The position numbers and the translations under genes were made by a program. This document shows positions 18,233-30,372 of a stretch of DNA of 64,000 nt, in pieces. The DNA is from Paracoccus sp. C2R09. Lineage in GTDB: Bacteria; Pseudomonadota; Alphaproteobacteria; Rhodobacterales; Rhodobacteraceae. The stretch lies in the NCBI RefSeq assembly GCF_018860625.1, contig NZ_JAHKQB010000017.1, forward strand, positions 62,001-126,000, read 5' to 3'. The notes beneath the pieces are model-generated. The model did not search any database. It saw only the letters and a list, made by a program, of their open reading frames with translations, and was not told the DNA's origin. Position 1 is the stretch's first letter. Every line of letters starts with the position of its first letter.

Positions 18233-19417
18233 TCAGATCGCCAGTTCCCTGAGGATCGCGTTCAATACGGGGCGTCCGTCTGCTGTCGCACGGATGCGGC
18301 CGTCGGAACGCGTCACCATGCCCAGATCCTGGAGGTTCCCGATGCTGCCTTCGTCCAGCGATTGACCTGCAAGGGCGGCAAATCGGGCCTCGTCCAGCCC
18401 CTCGGCAAGTCGCATCGACATCAGAAGATATTCCGTGGCCTGTTCGGATCGGGGAATGAACGCGCGCGGCAGCTCGCCCGTTCCGGCGGTCTCGACCGCG
18501 TTCAGCCATTCTCCGGGGACGCGATGCGCCTCGGTCGCGACGCGGCCCTGCGGCAGGGTCATGCGGCCATGTGCCCCGGGACCGACCGCGGCCCAGTCGC
18601 CCTGCCGCCAATAGACCAGATTGTGGCGGCTTTCGGACCCCGGTCGCGCGTGGTTCGAAATTTCATAGCCGGACATTCCCGCGGCGTCGCAGATCTCTTG
18701 CGTGTCGGCATACATGTCGGCAGACAGGTCGTCATCGGGCAGATCGCGCAGCTTGCCCGCGTCGGCGCGGGCCCCGAATGCGGTGCCAGGCTCGATCGTC
18801 AGCTGATAGAGCGACAGGTGGTCCACGGCCATCGACAGCGCCTGTTGCAGTTCCTGCCGCCAGGCCTGCCGTGATTGGCCCTGGCGGGCATAGATCAGGT
18901 CGAAGCTGACGCGGGGAAAGGCATCGCGCGCGACATCGAATGCGGCCTGCGCCTCGGCCACGGAATGCATCCGTCCAAGGCGGCGCAGATCGTCGTCGTT
19001 CATCGCCTGAATACCCATCGACAAGCGGTTCACGCCAGCCTGGGCAAAGCCTTCGAAGCGACCGCGTTCCACGCTGGTCGGGTTCGCCTCCAGCGAGATC
19101 TCGATATCGTTGGAAAAGCCCCAGCCAGCACGCGCCGCACGGATCACCGCATCGACCGTTTCCGGCAGCATCAGCGACGGCGTTCCGCCGCCGAAGAAGA
19201 TGCTGCGCAGATGGCGGCCCGGCGTCTCTGCGGCCAGCCGCGCGATCTCGGACGACAGCGCCTGCGCCCAACGCGTCTGATCGACCTGCGCCACGACATG
19301 GCTGTTGAAGTCGCAATAGGGGCATTTGGCCGCACAGAAGGGCCAATGGACATAGAGCCCGAAGCCGCCGGCGCGCCAATCCTCGCCGGCGGTGATGGTG
19401 TCATTTGCGGGAAGCAA
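18233..19417 (-). CDS. hemW: HemW, radical-SAM heme chaperone
   Basis: The 394-residue protein carries the radical-SAM cluster motif C28-x3-C32-x2-C35 in P-F-C-A-A-K-C-P-Y-C, the G-G-G-T-P motif near 76 and a HemN-type C-terminal domain. HemW-family proteins were long annotated as oxygen-independent coproporphyrinogen oxidases; they bind and transfer heme instead. The gene overlaps rdgB by 17 bp, in the widespread order rph-rdgB-hemW. Confidence 0.92.
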   Translation of the reverse strand: MLPANDTITAGEDWRAGGFGLYVHWPFCAAKCPYCDFNSHVVAQVDQTRWAQALSSEIARLAAETPGRHLRSIFFGGGTPSLMLPETVDAVIRAARAGWGFSNDIEISLEANPTSVERGRFEGFAQAGVNRLSMGIQAMNDDDLRRLGRMHSVAEAQAAFDVARDAFPRVSFDLIYARQGQSRQAWRQELQQALSMAVDHLSLYQLTIEPGTAFGARADAGKLRDLPDDDLSADMYADTQEICDAAGMSGYEISNHARPGSESRHNLVYWRQGDWAAVGPGAHGRMTLPQGRVATEAHRVPGEWLNAVETAGTGELPRAFIPRSEQATEYLLMSMRLAEGLDEARFAALAGQSLDEGSIGNLQDLGMVTRSDGRIRATADGRPVLNAILRELAI

Positions 19418-20018
19418 AGGGACCCTCGATCAATTGCGCCACGGCGCGTCCGCGATGGCTGATCGCGTTCTTCTGGGCCGAGGTCATCTCGGCCATGGTC
19501 AGATCCTGTCCTTCGGGCTGGAAGATGGGATCGTAGCCATGCCCTTCGGCCCCGCGCGGCGGCCAGACGACCTGACCGTGCAGCACGCCCTCGAACACCT
19601 CGTCATGGCCGTCGGGCCAGGCAAGGACCAGCGTGCAGCGGAACTGCGCGCCATGGGGGGCGGGGGTGGCCCTGGACTGGATCTCGGACCGGACGCGCTC
19701 CATCGCCATGCGGAAATCGCGACCGTTGCCGGTCTCGGCCCAGTCGGCGGTATGGACGCCCGGCTGGCCGTCCAGCGCATCGACACAGATGCCGCTGTCG
19801 TCGGACAGGGCGGGCAGGCCGGTGGCCTTCGCCGCCGCATGCGCCTTGATCCGCGCATTGCCGACGAAGGTCTCCTCTGTCTCTTCCGGCTCGGGCAGGC
19901 CCATCTCGGCGCCGCCGACCACCGTCACCCCGAAGGGCGACAGCAGCTCGCGCATCTCGGCCAGCTTGCCCGCATTATGCGTGGCTATCAGCAGGCGGTC
20001 CTCGGTGAAGGCTCTCAT
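19401..20018 (-). CDS. rdgB: RdgB/HAM1 non-canonical purine NTP pyrophosphatase
   Basis: The 205-residue protein begins with the family's [10 protein letters not shown] motif (about 13-22) and has [10 protein letters not shown] near 72 and S-H-R-G-R-A near the C-terminus. It hydrolyses dITP, XTP and related nucleotides to keep them out of DNA. It overlaps rph by 4 bp upstream and hemW by 17 bp downstream. Confidence 0.95.
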   Translation of the reverse strand: MRAFTEDRLLIATHNAGKLAEMRELLSPFGVTVVGGAEMGLPEPEETEETFVGNARIKAHAAAKATGLPALSDDSGICVDALDGQPGVHTADWAETGNGRDFRMAMERVRSEIQSRATPAPHGAQFRCTLVLAWPDGHDEVFEGVLHGQVVWPPRGAEGHGYDPIFQPEGQDLTMAEMTSAQKNAISHRGRAVAQLIEGPFASRK

Positions 20019-20728
20019 GCGATGGCGGCCTTCTGGGCGGCGACCAGCTCGGCCATGCCGGCTTCGGACAGGTCCAGAAGCTGCGTCATCTCATCGCGCG
20101 AGAAGGTCGCGCCTTCGGCCGACATCTGCACCTCGATCAGGCGGCCCGCGCCGGTCAGGACGAAATTGCCGTCCGTGCCCGCTTCGCTGTCCTCGGCATA
20201 GTCCAGGTCCAGCACCGGCTGACCGGCATAGATCCCGCAGCTGACGGCAGCGACGTGATCGACGATGGGGTCGCTGCTGATCGTGCCGGCCTTCAGCAGC
20301 TTGTTCACCGCAAGGCGCAGGGCCACCCAGCCGCCGGTGATGGACGCGCATCGCGTTCCGCCATCGGCCTGGATCACGTCGCAATCGATGGTGATCTGGC
20401 GTTCGCCAAGCGCGCTGCGATCGACGCCTGCGCGCAGGCTGCGTCCGATAAGTCGTTGGATTTCCTGCGTGCGGCCGGACTGTTTCCCGGTTGCAGCTTC
20501 GCGCCGATTGCGCGAATTGGTGGCGCGGGGCAGCATGCCGTATTCGGCGGTCACCCAGCCCAGGCCCGTTCCTTTCAGGAAACGCGGGGGGTGATCCTCG
20601 ATCGTGGCGGTGCACAGGACATGCGTATCGCCGCAGCGGATCAGGCAGGATCCTTCCGCGTGCTTCGTGATGCCGGTTTCAATTGAAATCGGACGCATTT
20701 GGCTTAGATTCCGGCCAGAGGGGCGCAT
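20015..20728 (-). CDS. rph: Ribonuclease PH
   Basis: The 237-residue phosphorolytic exoribonuclease starts M-R-P-S-G-R, as RNase PH proteins usually do, and keeps the R-R-E family helix, the [10 protein letters not shown] phosphate-site segment (about 124-133) and the D-L-D-Y-x-E-D-S-E motif. It trims tRNA 3' ends. It is transcribed divergently from hrcA across a 72-bp gap, a common alphaproteobacterial arrangement. Confidence 0.96.
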   Translation of the reverse strand: MRPSGRNLSQMRPISIETGITKHAEGSCLIRCGDTHVLCTATIEDHPPRFLKGTGLGWVTAEYGMLPRATNSRNRREAATGKQSGRTQEIQRLIGRSLRAGVDRSALGERQITIDCDVIQADGGTRCASITGGWVALRLAVNKLLKAGTISSDPIVDHVAAVSCGIYAGQPVLDLDYAEDSEAGTDGNFVLTGAGRLIEVQMSAEGATFSRDEMTQLLDLSEAGMAELVAAQKAAIA

Positions 20729-20800
20729 GGGTCATCCTTTTTTCCGAGAGTTGGTGCCCAATACCGCCCGAGGGCAACGACACGCAACCCCACGAGGCAG

Positions 20801-21856
20801 ATGAGCCAGGAATCGCTGCTTAACGAGCTGAACGACAGATCGCGCGAAGTGTTTCGCCGCGTGGTCGAATCCTATCTGGAAACGGGCGAGCCCGTCGGAT
20901 CGCGCACGTTGACACGGGCGCTGTCGGAACGGGTGTCGGCCGCCACGGTCCGCAACGTCATGCAGGATCTGGAATTCCTCGGGCTGCTGGACAGTCCGCA
21001 TGTCTCGGCCGGGCGCCTGCCGTCGCAGCTGGGCCTGCGGCTGTTCGTCGACGGGATGATGGAGGTCGACAAGGTCGATCCCGGCGACCGTGCGACGATC
21101 GATCAGACGCTTGGGAACGACGATCCGGAAACGGGCGTGCTGCTGGACCGGGTCAGCACGGCGCTGTCCTCGATCACGCGGGGGGCGTCGCTGATCCTGA
21201 TGCCCAAGCACGAGGCCCCGATCAAGCATATCGAGTTCGTGAGCCTTGGGCCTGATCGTGCGCTGGTGGTGCTGGTCTTCGCCGACGGGCATGTGGAGAA
21301 CCGCATCTTCACGCCCCCGCCCGGCCAGACGCCGTCATCCATGCGCGAGGCGGGGAACTTCCTCAACGCCATGGCCGAGGGCAAGACCCTGGCCGAACTG
21401 CGCACGCACCTGGTCCGGCAGATCGCCGCGCGACGCCAGGAACTGGACGTGATGGCCGCCGAACTGGTGCAGTCGGGCATCGCGCTGTGGGGTGCGGAAA
21501 CCGCCGATCCGCGCCTGATCGTGCGGGGCAGGTCGCATCTTCTGGACAGCGAGGCCGACGATCTGGACCGGGTCCGGGTGCTGTTCGACGACCTGGAACG
21601 CAAGCGCGACATCGCCGAGTTCCTGGAGCTGGCCGAGGATGGCGAGGGGGTCCGCATCTTCATCGGCTCCGAGAACAAGCTTTTTTCACTTTCGGGTTCC
21701 GCTCTGGTGGTTTCACCCTATATGAATGCCGACCGGAAGATTGTAGGCGCGGTCGGCGTCATCGGTCCGACGCGGTTGAATTACGGCCGCATCGTCCCGA
21801 TCGTCGATTACACCGCGCAACTGGTCGGGCGGGTGCTGTCCGGCCGGAAAGGATGA
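20801..21856 (+). CDS. hrcA: Heat-inducible transcription repressor HrcA
   Basis: The 351-residue protein has an N-terminal winged helix (about 10-75, with G-S-R-T-L and S-A-A-T-V-R-N-V-M-Q-D-L-E) and the HrcA core domain with S-P-H-V-S-A-G-R-x-P. It represses chaperone operons through CIRCE elements and is reactivated by GroEL. I see no CIRCE inverted repeat in the 72 bp upstream, so this copy is not obviously autoregulated. grpE follows within 7 bp. Confidence 0.95.
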   Translation: MSQESLLNELNDRSREVFRRVVESYLETGEPVGSRTLTRALSERVSAATVRNVMQDLEFLGLLDSPHVSAGRLPSQLGLRLFVDGMMEVDKVDPGDRATIDQTLGNDDPETGVLLDRVSTALSSITRGASLILMPKHEAPIKHIEFVSLGPDRALVVLVFADGHVENRIFTPPPGQTPSSMREAGNFLNAMAEGKTLAELRTHLVRQIAARRQELDVMAAELVQSGIALWGAETADPRLIVRGRSHLLDSEADDLDRVRVLFDDLERKRDIAEFLELAEDGEGVRIFIGSENKLFSLSGSALVVSPYMNADRKIVGAVGVIGPTRLNYGRIVPIVDYTAQLVGRVLSGRKG

Positions 21857-21863
21857 GTTGAAG

Positions 21864-22391
21864 ATGACCGAGCAGAACGAACAGCCGATCGACGAAACGC
21901 TGCAGGATCCGCTGGCCCAGGACGACGCGCTGGAGGCCCTGACCACCGAGCGTGACGAGTTGCGCGACAAGTGGATGCGTGCCCTGGCCGATGCCGAGAA
22001 CTCGCGCAAGCGCGCGGACCGGGAACGCCGCGACGCCGAACAATATGGCGGCTCGCGTCTGGCCCGCGACCTGCTGCCCGTCCATGACGCGCTGACCCGC
22101 GCGCTGGATGCGGCGACCGACGAACAGCGCGAGGCCGCCTCGGCGTTGCTGGAAGGGGTCGAGCTGACCCTGCGAGAGCTGGAAAGCGTCTTCTCGAAGC
22201 ATGGCATCACCGTCCTGCGGCCCGAACTGGGCGAGAAGTTCGATCCGACCTTCCACGAGGCGATGTTCGAGGCCCCGGTCCCCAACACCACCGCCGGAGA
22301 GATCATCCAGGTCATGGATAACGGCTTCCGCCTTCATGAACGCCTGCTGCGACCCGCCAAGGTGGGTGTCAGTTCGACCCCGGCAGGCTGA
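21864..22391 (+). CDS. grpE: GrpE nucleotide-exchange factor of DnaK
   Basis: The 175-residue protein has the long N-terminal coiled coil (about 20-75) and the C-terminal beta domain with V-L-R-P-E-L-G-E-K-F-D-P and H-E-A-M-F. It releases ADP from DnaK. I took the ATG (M-T-E-Q-N-E-Q); a TTG two codons upstream is in frame but less likely. It is co-transcribed with hrcA and followed directly by a strong terminator. Confidence 0.95.
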   Translation: MTEQNEQPIDETLQDPLAQDDALEALTTERDELRDKWMRALADAENSRKRADRERRDAEQYGGSRLARDLLPVHDALTRALDAATDEQREAASALLEGVELTLRELESVFSKHGITVLRPELGEKFDPTFHEAMFEAPVPNTTAGEIIQVMDNGFRLHERLLRPAKVGVSSTPAG

Positions 22392-22399
22392 TCCGATCT

Positions 22400-22423
22400 C
22401 GCCGCCCTTCGGGGCGGCGTTTT
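22400..22423 (+). terminator. Rho-independent terminator after grpE
   Basis: An 8-bp GC stem (CGCCGCCC with GGGCGGCG) closed by a TTCG tetraloop and followed by TTTT lies 8 bases after the grpE stop. Confidence 0.85.
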
Positions 22424-22532
22424 CATGTCGCATCCGCCCCATCGCGTGTCGGTGGTGGAAGCTTCCGCGACGCGCGGGCATGATGGCATGACGCAAGGCC
22501 CCCAAGGGGCAGGTTTCTGAAGGAGTATCGCG

Positions 22533-23660
<1,128 letters not shown>

Positions 23661-23743
23661 TCCGACACGGCTGCTTAGGTAAAAGGGGCGGGGCGCGCAC
23701 CTGTGGCGTTCCGCCCTTGCGACAGAACAAGAAGGATGAGGCC

Positions 23744-24373
23744 ATGCGCCACCAGTGGCTGGATGACGACGACGATCACGAGGAAGACGACCGCCGTGAA
23801 GACGGCGACAAGGGCCTTGGCCTTCCGGAAGGCGACAAGATCGCCAAGCTGTACTTCAAGTCGCGCACGGTGATCGTCGCCGGTGCGATCAACGACAAGC
23901 TGGCTCAGCGCACCGTCGCGCATCTTCTGGCCCTGGCCGAGGAAAGCGACGAGCCGATCAACATGCTGATCTCCTCGCCCGGCGGGCACGTGGAATCGGG
24001 CGACATGATCCATGACGTGATCAAGTTCATCCGTCCGACCGTGCGCACCATCGGGTCGGGCTGGGTCGCCAGCGCCGGCGCGCTGATCTTCGTGGGCGCG
24101 GAAAAGGAAAACCGCTTCTGCCTGCCCAACACGCGCTTCCTGATCCACCAGCCCTCGGGCGGGATCGGCGGCACGTCCTCGGACATGATGATCCAGGCGG
24201 AACAGGTTCGCCTGATGCGCGACCGTCTGAACCAGATCTTCGCCGATGCGACCGGCCAGCCGATGGAACGGATCGAGAAGGACACGCATCGCGACTTCTG
24301 GCTGAACACGCAGGAGGCCCTCGATTACGGGCTTCTGGGCAAGGTTATCAGCAGCATCGACGAGCTGAAGTGA
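23744..24373 (+). CDS. ClpP-like serine protease with acidic N-terminus
   Basis: This 209-residue ClpP-fold protein has an intact catalytic triad by alignment with E. coli ClpP: Ser110 in W-V-A-S-A-G-A-L, His135 in F-L-I-H-Q-P-S-G-G and Asp180 in E-K-D-T-H-R-D. It lacks the usual G-Q-A-A-S-M-G context. The first 25 residues are strikingly acidic (L-D-D-D-D-D-H-E-E-D-D), unlike housekeeping ClpP. No clpX or other unfoldase lies nearby, so it is probably a second ClpP. I chose the ATG at M-R-H-Q-W over an upstream TTG. It lies between the two formaldehyde-detoxification genes. Confidence 0.85.
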   Translation: MRHQWLDDDDDHEEDDRREDGDKGLGLPEGDKIAKLYFKSRTVIVAGAINDKLAQRTVAHLLALAEESDEPINMLISSPGGHVESGDMIHDVIKFIRPTVRTIGSGWVASAGALIFVGAEKENRFCLPNTRFLIHQPSGGIGGTSSDMMIQAEQVRLMRDRLNQIFADATGQPMERIEKDTHRDFWLNTQEALDYGLLGKVISSIDELK

Positions 24374-24379
24374 AAAACG

Positions 24380-24409
24380 GGGCGGGTCTTGGACCCGCCC
24401 TTTCCCTTT
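24380..24409 (+). terminator. Probable terminator after the clpP-like gene
   Basis: GGGCGGGTC and GACCCGCCC form a 9-bp stem around TTG, followed by TTTCCCTTT. It would separate the protease gene from the hydrolase gene that starts 16 bp later. Confidence 0.7.
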
Positions 24410-24425
24410 CGGGCGCAGGATTCCC

Positions 24426-25262
24426 ATGACCATCGAAACGCTTTCCGAACACCGCTGCTTCGGCGGCACCCAGGGCGTCTATCGCCATCGCTCGACCTCG
24501 ACCGGGACGGACATGACCTTCGGGGTGTTCCTGCCGGAAGCCGCGCGATACGGTTCCGTCCCCGTGCTGTGGTACCTGTCGGGCCTGACCTGCACGCATG
24601 AGAACGCGATGATCAAGTCCGCGGCCCAGGCCCATGCCGACGAGGCGGGCATCGCGCTGGTCTTTCCCGACACCTCGCCCCGGGGCGAGGGGGTGGCCGA
24701 TGACGACGCCTACGATCTGGGGCAGGGCGCGGGTTTTTACGTGAATGCGACCGAGGCCCCTTGGGCGCAGCATTACCGCATGTGGGATTACGTCGCGACC
24801 GAATTGCCGGACCTGCTGACGGCGCAGATGCCGCTGGATCCGGGCGCCATGGGGATCACCGGGCATTCGATGGGCGGGCATGGCGCGCTGACGATCGCGA
24901 TGACGCTGCCCGACCGCTTCCGCAGCGTGTCGGCCCTTGCGCCCATCGCCAATCCGACCCGTTCCGACTGGGGGCGCAAGCAGCTTGCGGCCTATCTGGG
25001 CGATGACGAATCGAGCTGGGCCGCGCATGATGCCAGCCTGCTGATGCGTGATCGCGGCTTTGACGGCGACGTGCTGATCGACCAGGGGACGGCGGATCAG
25101 TTCCTCGACCTGCTGATGCCCGAGAGCCTGTCGCACGCCATGGCCGCGCGTCGCCAGCCGGGCATGTTCCGCATGCAGGAAGGATTCGATCACAGCTACT
25201 GGTTCGTCCAGAGCTTCATCGAGGATCATGTCTTCTGGCATGCCGAACGACTGGGCCTCTGA
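24426..25262 (+). CDS. fghA: S-formylglutathione hydrolase (esterase D family)
   Basis: The 278-residue alpha/beta hydrolase has the nucleophile Ser148 in T-G-H-S-M-G-G-H-G, the L-S-G-L-T-C-T-H-E-N segment (about 51-60) shared by esterase D proteins, and a C-terminal F-D-H-S-Y-W-F with the catalytic His. It hydrolyses S-formylglutathione to formate and glutathione, completing the reaction begun by FrmA. A terminator-like hairpin in its 5' flank suggests a promoter of its own or read-through. Confidence 0.94.
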   Translation: MTIETLSEHRCFGGTQGVYRHRSTSTGTDMTFGVFLPEAARYGSVPVLWYLSGLTCTHENAMIKSAAQAHADEAGIALVFPDTSPRGEGVADDDAYDLGQGAGFYVNATEAPWAQHYRMWDYVATELPDLLTAQMPLDPGAMGITGHSMGGHGALTIAMTLPDRFRSVSALAPIANPTRSDWGRKQLAAYLGDDESSWAAHDASLLMRDRGFDGDVLIDQGTADQFLDLLMPESLSHAMAARRQPGMFRMQEGFDHSYWFVQSFIEDHVFWHAERLGL

Positions 25263-25325
25263 AGACCGGAACCCTCAGGACTGGGTCCCGGACGCATCGC
25301 ACCGGGGCCGTCTCGCGGAAACGGG

Positions 25326-25353
25326 CTGACATCGTCGGCCACGCAGCCTAGAC
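25326..25353 (+). promoter_or_regulatory. Possible promoter of rfbCBDA
   Basis: CTGACA (25326-25331) and CTAGAC (25348-25353) are spaced by 16 bases and lie 28 bp upstream of rfbC. This is the only plausible sigma-70 type pair in the 119-bp gap after fghA; the match is moderate. Confidence 0.3.
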
Positions 25354-25381
25354 ATCGGAGAGTGAGTTTTCAGAGGTTCCG

Positions 25382-25938
25382 ATGCAAGTTGAGACGACCC
25401 CGCTGCGTGATGTCCTGATCCTGACGCCCCGGCGTCACGGCGATGCGCGCGGCTTCTTTTCCGAGAGCTGGAACCGCGAGACCCTGGCCAAGGCGGGCGT
25501 GCATCTGCCGGAATTCGTCCAGGACAACCATTCGCTTTCGACCCAGGTGGGGACGGTGCGCGGATTGCATTACCAGTCGCCGCCCCATGCGCAGGGCAAG
25601 CTGGTGCGATGCGGACGGGGCAGCCTGTTCGACGTGGCGGTCGATGCGCGGCGCGGCAGCCCGACCTATGGGCAGTGGTTCGGGGCCGAGCTGAGCTTCG
25701 AGAACGGGCGGCAGCTGTGGATCCCGGCGGGCTTCCTGCACGGTTTCGCCACCCTGCAGCCCGATACCGAGATCGTCTACAAATGCACCGCGCATTACGA
25801 CGCGGCATCCGACGGCGCCGTCGCATGGGACAGCCTGGGCATCGACTGGGGTGTCGATGCGCCGATCCTGTCCGACAAGGATCGTGCCGCGCCCGCCTTC
25901 GCCGATTGGCGGACCCCCTTCACCCATGAGGCCGACGC

Positions 25939-25942
<4 letters not shown>
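25382..25942 (+). CDS. rfbC: dTDP-4-dehydrorhamnose 3,5-epimerase
   Basis: The 186-residue cupin-fold enzyme has the R-G-L-H-Y-Q motif carrying the catalytic His (about 60-65), the [13 protein letters not shown] segment and I-P-A-G-F-L-H-G-F. It makes dTDP-4-dehydro-L-rhamnose. It starts the rfbCBDA operon and overlaps rfbB by 4 bp. Confidence 0.95.
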
Positions 25943-26975
<1,033 letters not shown>

Positions 26976-26976
<1 letters not shown>

Positions 26977-27833
26977 TGCGGGGGCTTCTGGTCTTCGGAC
27001 GCACCGGCCAGCTGGCGACCGAGCTGATGTCGCTTGCCCCCGATGCGACATTCCTCGGGCGCGACATGGCCGATCTGAACGATCCCGAGGGCTGCGCGCG
27101 TGCGATCCGCGATGCCGCCCCCTGCGCGGTGATCAACGCGGCCGCCCATACCGCCGTCGATCGCGCCGAAGCCGAACGCGATGCGGCGCATCGTATCAAC
27201 ACCGAGGCACCCGCGGCGATGGCACGGGCCTGCGCCGCATCGGGGCTGCCCTTCCTGCATGTCTCGACCGATTACGTCTTCGACGGCAGCGGCAGGACCC
27301 CCCGATCCGAGGACGCGCCGACCGCGCCCCTGGGCGTCTATGGCGCGACCAAGCTGGCGGGTGAACGCGCGATCGCCGATGCAGGCGGGCAATGGGCCGT
27401 CATGCGCACATCCTGGGTCTTTTCGGCCCATGGGACGAATTTCGTGAAGACGATGCTGCGTCTGGGTGCCGAACGCGATCGGCTGACCATCGTGGACGAT
27501 CAGATCGGCGGCCCGACGCCCGCGCGCGACATCGCGGCGGCGGCGCTGGCGATGATCCGCGCGATGCTGGACGATCCGGCCAAGGGCGGCCTCTATCATT
27601 TCGCGGGGGCGCCCGACACGTCATGGGCAGGCTTCGCCCGCGAGATCTTCGCGCAGGCGGGCCTCACCCCCGAGGTGTCGGGCATTCCGACCGCCGAATA
27701 CCCGACACCTGCCAGAAGGCCGCTGAACTCGCGGCTGGACTGCACGCGCATCGGCACCGATTTCGGCATTCCGCGCCCGGATTGGCGCAAGGGGCTGGCA
27801 GAGATACTCAAGGACCTGGAGACTGGGCAATGA
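26976..27833 (+). CDS. rfbD: dTDP-4-dehydrorhamnose reductase
   Basis: The 285-residue SDR-like reductase begins with the nucleotide-binding F-G-R-T-G-Q-L (about 7-13) and has S-T-D-Y-V-F-D-G and the Y-G-A-T-K-L-A-G-E active-site region. It catalyses the last step to dTDP-L-rhamnose. I took the ATG that overlaps the rfbB stop, since the frame upstream lies over rfbB. It overlaps rfbA by 4 bp. Confidence 0.95.
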
Positions 27834-28702
27834 CCGACCGCAAGGGCATCATTCTGGCAGGCGGATCGGGCACGCGCCTCTATCCCATCACGATGGGCGT
27901 CTCGAAGCAGCTTCTGCCGATCTATGACAAGCCGATGATCTACTATCCGATCACGGTCCTGATGCTGGCCGGCATCCGGGAAATCGCCATCATCACCACC
28001 CCCGAGGATCAGGACCAGTTCCAGCGCCTTCTGGGCGATGGCAGCCAATGGGGCGTCAGCTTCACCTGGATCGTGCAACCCTCGCCGGACGGGCTGGCGC
28101 AGGCCTATATCCTGGCCGAGGATTTCCTGGACGGCGCGCCCTCGGCCATGGTGCTGGGCGACAACATCTTCTTCGGCCATGGCCTGCCCGAGGTTCTGGC
28201 GGCGGCCGACGCGCGCGAGACCGGCGGCACCGTCTTCGGGTATCGGGTGTCCGACCCCGAACGCTATGGCGTGGTGGATTTCGACGACGACATGCGCGCC
28301 CGCGCCATCATCGAGAAGCCCGCCGATCCGCCCTCGAACTATGCGGTGACAGGGCTCTATTTCCTCGACGGCACGGCACCCGAGCGGGCACGGAGGGTGA
28401 AGCCCTCGGATCGCGGAGAGCTGGAGATCACCACGCTTCTGGAAAGCTATCTCCATGACGGCATGCTGGGGGTGGAGCGCATGGGTCGCGGCTTCGCCTG
28501 GCTCGATACCGGAACCCATGCCAGCCTTCTGGATGCCGGAAACTTCGTCAGGACCCTGGAAAACCGTCAGGGCCTCCAGACCGGCTGCCCCGAGGAGATT
28601 GCCCTGAATGCAGGCTGGATCACGCCGGTTCAGCTGCGCGCGCGGGCCGAAAAATTTGCCAAGAACGCCTATGGCGCGTACTTGCTGCAATTGATCGACT
28701 GA
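27830..28702 (+). CDS. rfbA: Glucose-1-phosphate thymidylyltransferase
   Basis: The 290-residue nucleotidyltransferase begins [15 protein letters not shown] (about 5-19) and carries [15 protein letters not shown] and the L-G-D-N-I-F-F-G motif. It makes dTDP-glucose, the first precursor of the pathway. The start overlaps the rfbD stop by 4 bp; upstream codons belong to rfbD in another frame. With rfbC, B and D it gives a complete dTDP-L-rhamnose set. Confidence 0.96.
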   Translation: MTDRKGIILAGGSGTRLYPITMGVSKQLLPIYDKPMIYYPITVLMLAGIREIAIITTPEDQDQFQRLLGDGSQWGVSFTWIVQPSPDGLAQAYILAEDFLDGAPSAMVLGDNIFFGHGLPEVLAAADARETGGTVFGYRVSDPERYGVVDFDDDMRARAIIEKPADPPSNYAVTGLYFLDGTAPERARRVKPSDRGELEITTLLESYLHDGMLGVERMGRGFAWLDTGTHASLLDAGNFVRTLENRQGLQTGCPEEIALNAGWITPVQLRARAEKFAKNAYGAYLLQLID

Positions 28703-28739
28703 AGGCTTCAGTTTAACGACCACGAAAACCCGGAACTTC

Positions 28740-30368
28740 ATGCACATGTCCCCAAAGGCTTCGTCGAAACCTGTCGACAGCACGGCTTCCAGCGAACTTG
28801 GCGACCAGATCGCCGAGATGCGCGCGATCTATGAACGCATCTTTCCTACCCAGCATTTGCGCTATGTCCTGAGGCTTGGCGAGAATGCGATCTGGTCCCA
28901 TCCCGAAGTGCTGGAAGGGGTTCATGTTCCCGGCCCCCACGATATGGGTGCCCAGTTTCTGGGGATGATCGATCGGCCCGGCGCAAACGCCGATGCGCCC
29001 GAGGTCACGATCAAGATCGCGGTTCCACGGCAGGCATTGCCTTATGAACTGAAGCAGACCGATGCGCCGTGGAAGCCGCAGGCCAGGCTGGGCCGCTTGT
29101 TCGCGGCCAATCCCATGGCCTACGAATACATCCGTTATCAGGCCGAGATACGTCGCAAGAAGCGGTCCCGCAAATTCCAATCGACGGCGCTTCCCCTGGG
29201 TGAAGGCACCGACCTTCTGCCCAAGCCGCAGCGCCCCGCATCGGACAAGCGCCCCGCCGCGCTGATCGGGATGCACTGGCTGGAAACCGGGGGGGCCGAG
29301 AAGCTGGGCTTCGACAGCATCCGCTGGGCGCTGGAATCGGGTCTGCGCGTCTTCGTCGTGGCCTCGGTCGCCTCGATCCAGCGGCTGGCGCACAAGCTGC
29401 CCGATCATCCCGACGTCACCTTCATCCGACTGGATCGCTGGCTGCCCCATCACCTCTGGCCGCGCTTCGTCGAGAAGCTGGTCCTGGACGAGAACATCAC
29501 CCTGGTCCACAACCACCACTGTATTCCGCTCTACGAGACGCTGCCCTTGCTGCGTTCGCGCCTGCCTTGGGTGAAGACCCTGGACAGCACGCATATCGTG
29601 GAACATGCCGATGGGGGCTATCCCCGGACCTCGGGCGTCTGGTCGAACTATCTCGACATGCAGCATGTCATCAGCCGGGAACTTGTCGGCTATCTTCGCG
29701 ACGGCTTCAATGCGCCGTCGGGCAGGGTCGTGCTGGGGCGGATGCTGGACCGGGCCGAGGATGACGCGCCGGCCCCCGAACTGCGCCTGAAGACGGGCCA
29801 GAAGACCCTGCATGTCGCCTTCATCGGGCGGATGTATTACCAGAAGCGCCCCATCGTGGCGGTCGAGACGCTGCGCGCGCTGGATGCCTGGGCCACGCGC
29901 AACGGCGTCGAATTCAGCGCCACCATGGTGGGCGAAGGCCCGTTCGAGGGGGCGGTCACACGCCTGCTGCGCCGCTACGGGCTTGGCGGCAAGGTCGTGC
30001 AGATGCCGGGCAATGCCGACGTGCCGGCCCTGCTGGGGCGGTCCGACATCCTCATCCTGCCCTCGAACAACGAGGGGCTGGCGCTGGTCTGCTACGAGGC
30101 GATCGCGCATGGCTGCATCCCGATCTCGACCCGCGTCGGCGCGCAGGACGAATTGCTGCCGGACGAGCTTCTGGTCCCGCTGGCACCCCATGCGACCGTC
30201 CGCCAGACCGTTTTCGCGGTCGACCGGATGTGGCATGACAACGGCTTCCTGCAGCGGCAGAAGGACGGCCTGGCCCAACGCTGGCGCCAGCTGTCGGACG
30301 ACCCGACGGCCGAGGAAGTGCTGAAACCCGTCTATCGCGCGGCTGCCGAAACCGTGCAGGGAAACTGA
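28740..30368 (+). CDS. Glycosyltransferase, GT4-like
   Basis: The 542-residue protein has an N-terminal extension of about 170 residues without a recognised motif. Then comes a GT-B fold: H-W-L-E-T-G-G-A-E-K (about 178-187) and, near the C-terminus, the E-G-L-A-L-V-C-Y-E-A-I-A-H-G sugar-nucleotide motif, with the F-I-G-R-M-Y-Y-Q-K-R linker segment between. Being next to rfbA it may use dTDP-rhamnose, but the donor and acceptor cannot be read from sequence. The GT2 gene follows after 4 bp. Confidence 0.8.
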   Translation: MHMSPKASSKPVDSTASSELGDQIAEMRAIYERIFPTQHLRYVLRLGENAIWSHPEVLEGVHVPGPHDMGAQFLGMIDRPGANADAPEVTIKIAVPRQALPYELKQTDAPWKPQARLGRLFAANPMAYEYIRYQAEIRRKKRSRKFQSTALPLGEGTDLLPKPQRPASDKRPAALIGMHWLETGGAEKLGFDSIRWALESGLRVFVVASVASIQRLAHKLPDHPDVTFIRLDRWLPHHLWPRFVEKLVLDENITLVHNHHCIPLYETLPLLRSRLPWVKTLDSTHIVEHADGGYPRTSGVWSNYLDMQHVISRELVGYLRDGFNAPSGRVVLGRMLDRAEDDAPAPELRLKTGQKTLHVAFIGRMYYQKRPIVAVETLRALDAWATRNGVEFSATMVGEGPFEGAVTRLLRRYGLGGKVVQMPGNADVPALLGRSDILILPSNNEGLALVCYEAIAHGCIPISTRVGAQDELLPDELLVPLAPHATVRQTVFAVDRMWHDNGFLQRQKDGLAQRWRQLSDDPTAEEVLKPVYRAAAETVQGN

Positions 30369-30372
30369 ACGA

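Noticed and set aside
20729..20800. CIRCE element upstream of hrcA
   Set aside because: No TTAGCACTC-N9-GAGTGCTAA-like inverted repeat is present.
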